From positions 124,001-188,000 of the forward strand of contig JABSQN010000004.1 in NCBI GenBank assembly GCA_013215825.1: a stretch of 64,000 nt of DNA, given 5' to 3'. Below, piece after piece: positions 61,062 to 64,000 of this stretch (positions are counted from its first letter, which is position 1; every line of letters begins with the position of its first letter). The translations under genes and the position numbers were made by a program. This stretch comes from Piscirickettsiaceae bacterium. Its GTDB lineage: Bacteria > Pseudomonadota > Gammaproteobacteria > Nitrosococcales > Methylophagaceae. The notes beneath the pieces are model-generated. The model searched no databases, was not told where the DNA came from, and was given only the letters and a program-made list of their open reading frames with translations.

Positions 61062-61717
61062 TATTCGTCACCGCTATAACGATTATCATCACGAATAACG
61101 CGAGGAACTAAGGTTCGGTCTTCAATACTTACAGGTTCGTAAACCACCCGTTTCTTTTCGGGGTCATAACGCATTTCAACATTACCGATAAGAGGGAAAT
61201 CTTTACGGAACGGATGACCGACAAAGCCATAATCAGTCAAAATTCGACGTAAATCTTGGTGTCCACTAAATAAAATCCCAAACAAATCAAATGCTTCACG
61301 CTCAAACCAATCAGCAGAAGTCCAAATTGACGTTACGCTATCGATAATGGGTGAATCGGCATCTAATCTGACTTTTATTCTTAGGCGTTGATTATGTTCG
61401 ATAGATAAAAGGTGATAAACAACGGCAAAGCGGAAACCTTCTGATACTGGTTCCATATTGCCGACACCATCTACAGCACGACTAAAGCCACGATCAGATG
61501 CACTTTTAGTTTCCCACGTGCTGCCACCATATTCTGAATAATCAACACCACACACATCAATTAATTGTTCAAATCCAAACTGATCGCGTAACGCTGTACA
61601 TACAGATAAGATACTATCTGCTGGAACATGAATAGTAACTTCATCTAAATGTAATTCACAATCAAGTAATGAATCAGAAAAAGCCTTTTCTAATTTGATT
61701 TTCAATGCTTTCGTCAT
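61061..61717 (-). CDS. nuoC: NADH-quinone oxidoreductase subunit C
   Basis: The 30-kDa-type peripheral subunit, 218 residues. The signature block [27 protein letters not shown] (shown by its core [10 protein letters not shown]) and the [12 protein letters not shown] block are present. The start used is the ATG at 61717 (MTKALKIK), which overlaps the nuoB stop; the frame reaches 61813 inside nuoB without family similarity. Confidence 0.96.
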   Translation of the reverse strand: MTKALKIKLEKAFSDSLLDCELHLDEVTIHVPADSILSVCTALRDQFGFEQLIDVCGVDYSEYGGSTWETKSASDRGFSRAVDGVGNMEPVSEGFRFAVVYHLLSIEHNQRLRIKVRLDADSPIIDSVTSIWTSADWFEREAFDLFGILFSGHQDLRRILTDYGFVGHPFRKDFPLIGNVEMRYDPEKKRVVYEPVSIEDRTLVPRVIRDDNRYSGDE

Positions 61718-62205
61718 TACGTTTTTTGCGTCCTCGCAATGGTATTCGTACGACGAATTTTTTTCTGTAATTGAATAATTCCGTATAACAATGCTTCTGC
61801 GGTTGGCGGGCAACCCGGCACGTATATATCAACGGGGACAATACGATCACAACCACGTACAACGGCATAGGAGTAGTGATAATAACCACCACCATTCGCA
61901 CATGATCCCATTGAAATCACCCAACGTGGTTCTGACATTTGGTCATAGACTTTGCGTAATGCCGGTGCCATTTTATTCACTAATGTTCCCGCCACAATCA
62001 TTACATCTGATTGACGGGGGCTACCGCGAAATACGATACCAAAGCGATCTAAATCATAACGTGATGCACCCGCGTGCATCATTTCAACGGCACAACATGC
62101 CAAGCCAAAAGTCATTGGCCATAATGAGCCTGTTCGTGCCCAGTTGATTAATTTATCTGCCGAGGTGGTAACAATTCCTTGCTCTAGAACACCTTCTATT
62201 CCCAT
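61717..62205 (-). CDS. nuoB: NADH-quinone oxidoreductase subunit B
   Basis: Carries the N2 4Fe-4S cluster that reduces quinone, 162 residues. The cluster cysteines are the pair in [11 protein letters not shown], one in GSCANGGG, and one in [15 protein letters not shown]. The ATG at 62205 is preceded by AAGGAG at ideal spacing; an upstream ATG at 62226 overlaps the nuoA end by more and lacks the site. Confidence 0.97.
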   Translation of the reverse strand: MGIEGVLEQGIVTTSADKLINWARTGSLWPMTFGLACCAVEMMHAGASRYDLDRFGIVFRGSPRQSDVMIVAGTLVNKMAPALRKVYDQMSEPRWVISMGSCANGGGYYHYSYAVVRGCDRIVPVDIYVPGCPPTAEALLYGIIQLQKKIRRTNTIARTQKT

Positions 62206-62552
62206 TCCAGTGCTCCTTTTTTCCACTCATAAATAAAGCCGACAACAAGAATCGCTAAAAACAAGAACATTGCCAATAAACCGAAGACGCCGATATCATC
62301 AAGCACAACGGCCCAAGGGAATAAAAAGGCGATTTCTAAATCGAAGATAATAAAGAGGATTGCAACAAGATAAAAACGCACATCAAACTTCATATGTGCA
62401 TCTTCAAAAGGTTCAAAGCCACATTCATAAACAGAACGTTTTTCATCGTCTGGACGACGAGGGCCGAGAATTAATCCAGTCACCAATGGCATAATACCAA
62501 AGCTGATTCCGATTAATATAAATAATAAAATGGGGAGATAATTCTCCAACAT
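62196..62552 (-). CDS. nuoA: NADH-quinone oxidoreductase subunit A
   Basis: A 118-residue membrane subunit with three segments. [36 protein letters not shown] (core YECGFEPF and FDLE) is the family signature with its loop Cys. First gene of the fourteen-gene Complex I operon running left to nuoN, all spaced or overlapping within a few bases. The ribosome-binding site is weak. Confidence 0.97.
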   Translation of the reverse strand: MLENYLPILLFILIGISFGIMPLVTGLILGPRRPDDEKRSVYECGFEPFEDAHMKFDVRFYLVAILFIIFDLEIAFLFPWAVVLDDIGVFGLLAMFLFLAILVVGFIYEWKKGALEWE

Positions 62553-62855
62553 AATGTGGTTATTCTTTTATTTTTGGGTCAATTTCTAATGATACTCTTC
62601 CGTATCATTCATCACTATCAATCATCCCCAAACACAAGACGATTGCACAAGCCTTAATAGTACACATTATGACGTATAAAGAGAAGGTGTATTTTCGCTT
62701 TTTTGGTATTATTTTTCCAAAAAAGTAATAATAAATCGCAATATCTAATAGTCCTACATTCCAACTCTTAAATCTGCCTTAATTTAACTCCCTGTGCAAT
62801 CACCTTATTTATATGCAAGCTCTAAACGTCCCCTTAATCTAATGATGGTAGACAA
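62553..62855. promoter_or_regulatory. nuo operon upstream region with an inverted repeat
   Basis: These 303 bases lie between the antiporter stop codon and the nuoA start and must hold the nuo promoter. A perfect inverted repeat, AATGATAC-N6-GTATCATT, is at 62588-62609, about 36-57 bases before the nuoA start, where an operator or a leader hairpin could sit. No confident -35/-10 pair or gene was found in the rest. Confidence 0.45.
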
Positions 62856-64000
62856 TTAATCATCCTTAAACTCTTTCCTTTTCAGCATAGGAATAATCGC
62901 TGGCGCTTGTACAAATAGAGTAAATAACACGACACCGAAGGCAATAGATTGTACTGTCCACCAATATTCAAGTTCTATCGGCAATGCTAAAGCCAGCGCT
63001 AGGGTAACCGCACCTCGCAGCCCCCCTACAAACATCAATCTTTGGTATTTCAGTGGAATTTTTTCAACACTAGGCAATAGTGATATCAACGGCGCTCCGC
63101 CAAATATACCTACAGCTCGGGCAATAACTATCGCGCCAATACCAATTAGCATCGCTAACCAATTATCGGTGAACATGCCGACAGTCACTGTAACGCCCAT
63201 TAACAAGAACATTAATGCTTCAACGACATAGACGTTAAAGCTCCAGAAATCATCAACAAAATGCTGTTTTTTATGATCCTGAAAATCATGATGAATCACT
63301 CGTCCTAATATTATTCCTGTTATTAAAACAGACATTACACCAGAGACATGTAACACCTGCTCTGCCACAAGATACGACACATAAGCGGCGATTAATGTAA
63401 CAATTGCTTGTTGAATATGATCTTGTAATAATCGTGATAAAAACAGAAAACCTAGACCTATAAACAAGCCAATAATGGCGCCACCAAAGAAGATAATTAA
63501 AAACCGCGTACTGGCATCAAATATAGAAATATCTTCCATTGGGTGCTGGGCTATATAAAGGAAAATACTAAAGGTTACGATGGCCGTTGCATCATTAAAT
63601 AATGCTTCACCATCAAGCAATAAACAAAGTCGCTCTGACACGCCTGCTTTACGCATGATCTCCAATATTGCTACTGGATCAGTTGCCGCCAACAATGCGC
63701 CTGTTAATAGCGCGGCCACCCAAGGGAAGCCTTCTGGATGCCCAATACCATAGTAGATCATTGCGGCTGCAATAAATGTTGATAACAGCATTATGGGAAT
63801 TGCAAAGAATAGGATAACAACTAAATTTTTAGCTAATTTTTCAGCATCCATTTTAAATGCAGATTCAAAAATTAATATCGGCAAAAACACATACAGTATC
63901 AAATCGTGAAAAGAGTCATAACGCACCCCCGTATCAATATTGAAACTGACTAATATTTCACTACCTACAAAGCCTGTAATAACTAATAATCCCGCAAAAG
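62856..64000 (-). CDS. CPA1-type Na+/H+ antiporter, 5' end outside the window
   Basis: Membrane antiporter of the CPA1 (NhaP/NHE) family. The reading frame stays open to the last base, so the N terminus lies outside. The part seen (about 381 codons) has some ten membrane segments. The family's functional block LLTGALLAATDPVA followed by LLDGEALFNDATAIV carries the transport Asp residues. The C terminus is short, without a large cytoplasmic domain. It is leftward, upstream of nuo but probably a separate unit because of the 303-base gap. It exchanges Na+ (or K+) for H+ across the inner membrane. Confidence 0.9.
   Translation of the reverse strand, partial: FAGLLVITGFVGSEILVSFNIDTGVRYDSFHDLILYVFLPILIFESAFKMDAEKLAKNLVVILFFAIPIMLLSTFIAAAMIYYGIGHPEGFPWVAALLTGALLAATDPVAILEIMRKAGVSERLCLLLDGEALFNDATAIVTFSIFLYIAQHPMEDISIFDASTRFLIIFFGGAIIGLFIGLGFLFLSRLLQDHIQQAIVTLIAAYVSYLVAEQVLHVSGVMSVLITGIILGRVIHHDFQDHKKQHFVDDFWSFNVYVVEALMFLLMGVTVTVGMFTDNWLAMLIGIGAIVIARAVGIFGGAPLISLLPSVEKIPLKYQRLMFVGGLRGAVTLALALALPIELEYWWTVQSIAFGVVLFTLFVQAPAIIPMLKRKEFKDD

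Overview
The window is a stretch of chromosome from an AT-rich gammaproteobacterium. Supporting evidence: the mreBCD-mrdA-rodA-mltB-rlpA-dacA-dat-ybeD-lipB-lipA block in classical gammaproteobacterial order, a beta-lysylated EF-P system (efp, epmA, epmB), hslO, yaaA, rluD, mutM and a complete nuoA-N operon with separate nuoC and nuoD. A flavocytochrome-c sulfide dehydrogenase flavoprotein and, 24 kb away, a matching FccA-type cytochrome suggest sulfide oxidation. A sigma28-like promoter suggests motility. The genus cannot be fixed from the sequence; a Thiotrichales-like or related marine lineage is a guess.

Layout. 0.2-4.3 kb: a three-gene unit of a secreted RoxA-like di-haem cytochrome, an integral-membrane acyltransferase and a membrane-anchored catalase-fold protein. 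4.3-7.3 kb: hslO and htpG, with a perfect-looking sigma32 promoter before htpG and a composite hairpin element between the two. 7.4-9.8 kb: a DUF5610 gene behind a sigma28-like promoter, a PqqD-like protein, a YbhP-like phosphoesterase and a CDP-alcohol phosphatidyltransferase. 9.8-13.7 kb: yaaA, a DUF4389 protein, TRAP permease subunits without a binding protein, and a DUF2971 gene. 13.9-16.6 kb: the EF-P modification cluster. 16.6-30.2 kb: a long leftward run from mreB through rod-shape and peptidoglycan genes to lipoate synthesis, the sulfide dehydrogenase flavoprotein and citrate synthase. 30.3-34.2 kb, rightward: gatC, gatA (no gatB), an AlsS-like acetolactate synthase and a TlpA-like thioredoxin.

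The accessory highlight is 34.2-37.0 kb. Two promoterless genes lie in integron gene cassettes. One encodes a HEPN-like protein and the other a membrane-anchored coiled-coil protein. A textbook 58-bp attC site lies between them, a probable attC end precedes them and a truncated attC follows; no integrase is visible. The truncated attC runs in frame into an arginase-family gene. The whole segment is flanked by two colinear 209-bp copies of the 3' end of the thioredoxin gene. This looks like a small integrase-less cassette cluster brought in by recombination at that gene.

37.1-45.6 kb, mostly rightward: rpmB-rpmG, an EAL-HDOD regulator, a GldA/F/G-like ABC system with a DUF4340 protein, mutM, the leftward FccA-like cytochrome, rluD, and the wreck of an HNH endonuclease gene. 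45.6-62.6 kb, leftward: an EF-G of the FusA2-like type, a DUF2818 gene and the complete Complex I operon. The right edge cuts a CPA1-type Na+/H+ antiporter gene. No rRNA, tRNA, CRISPR array, transposase or integrase was seen.
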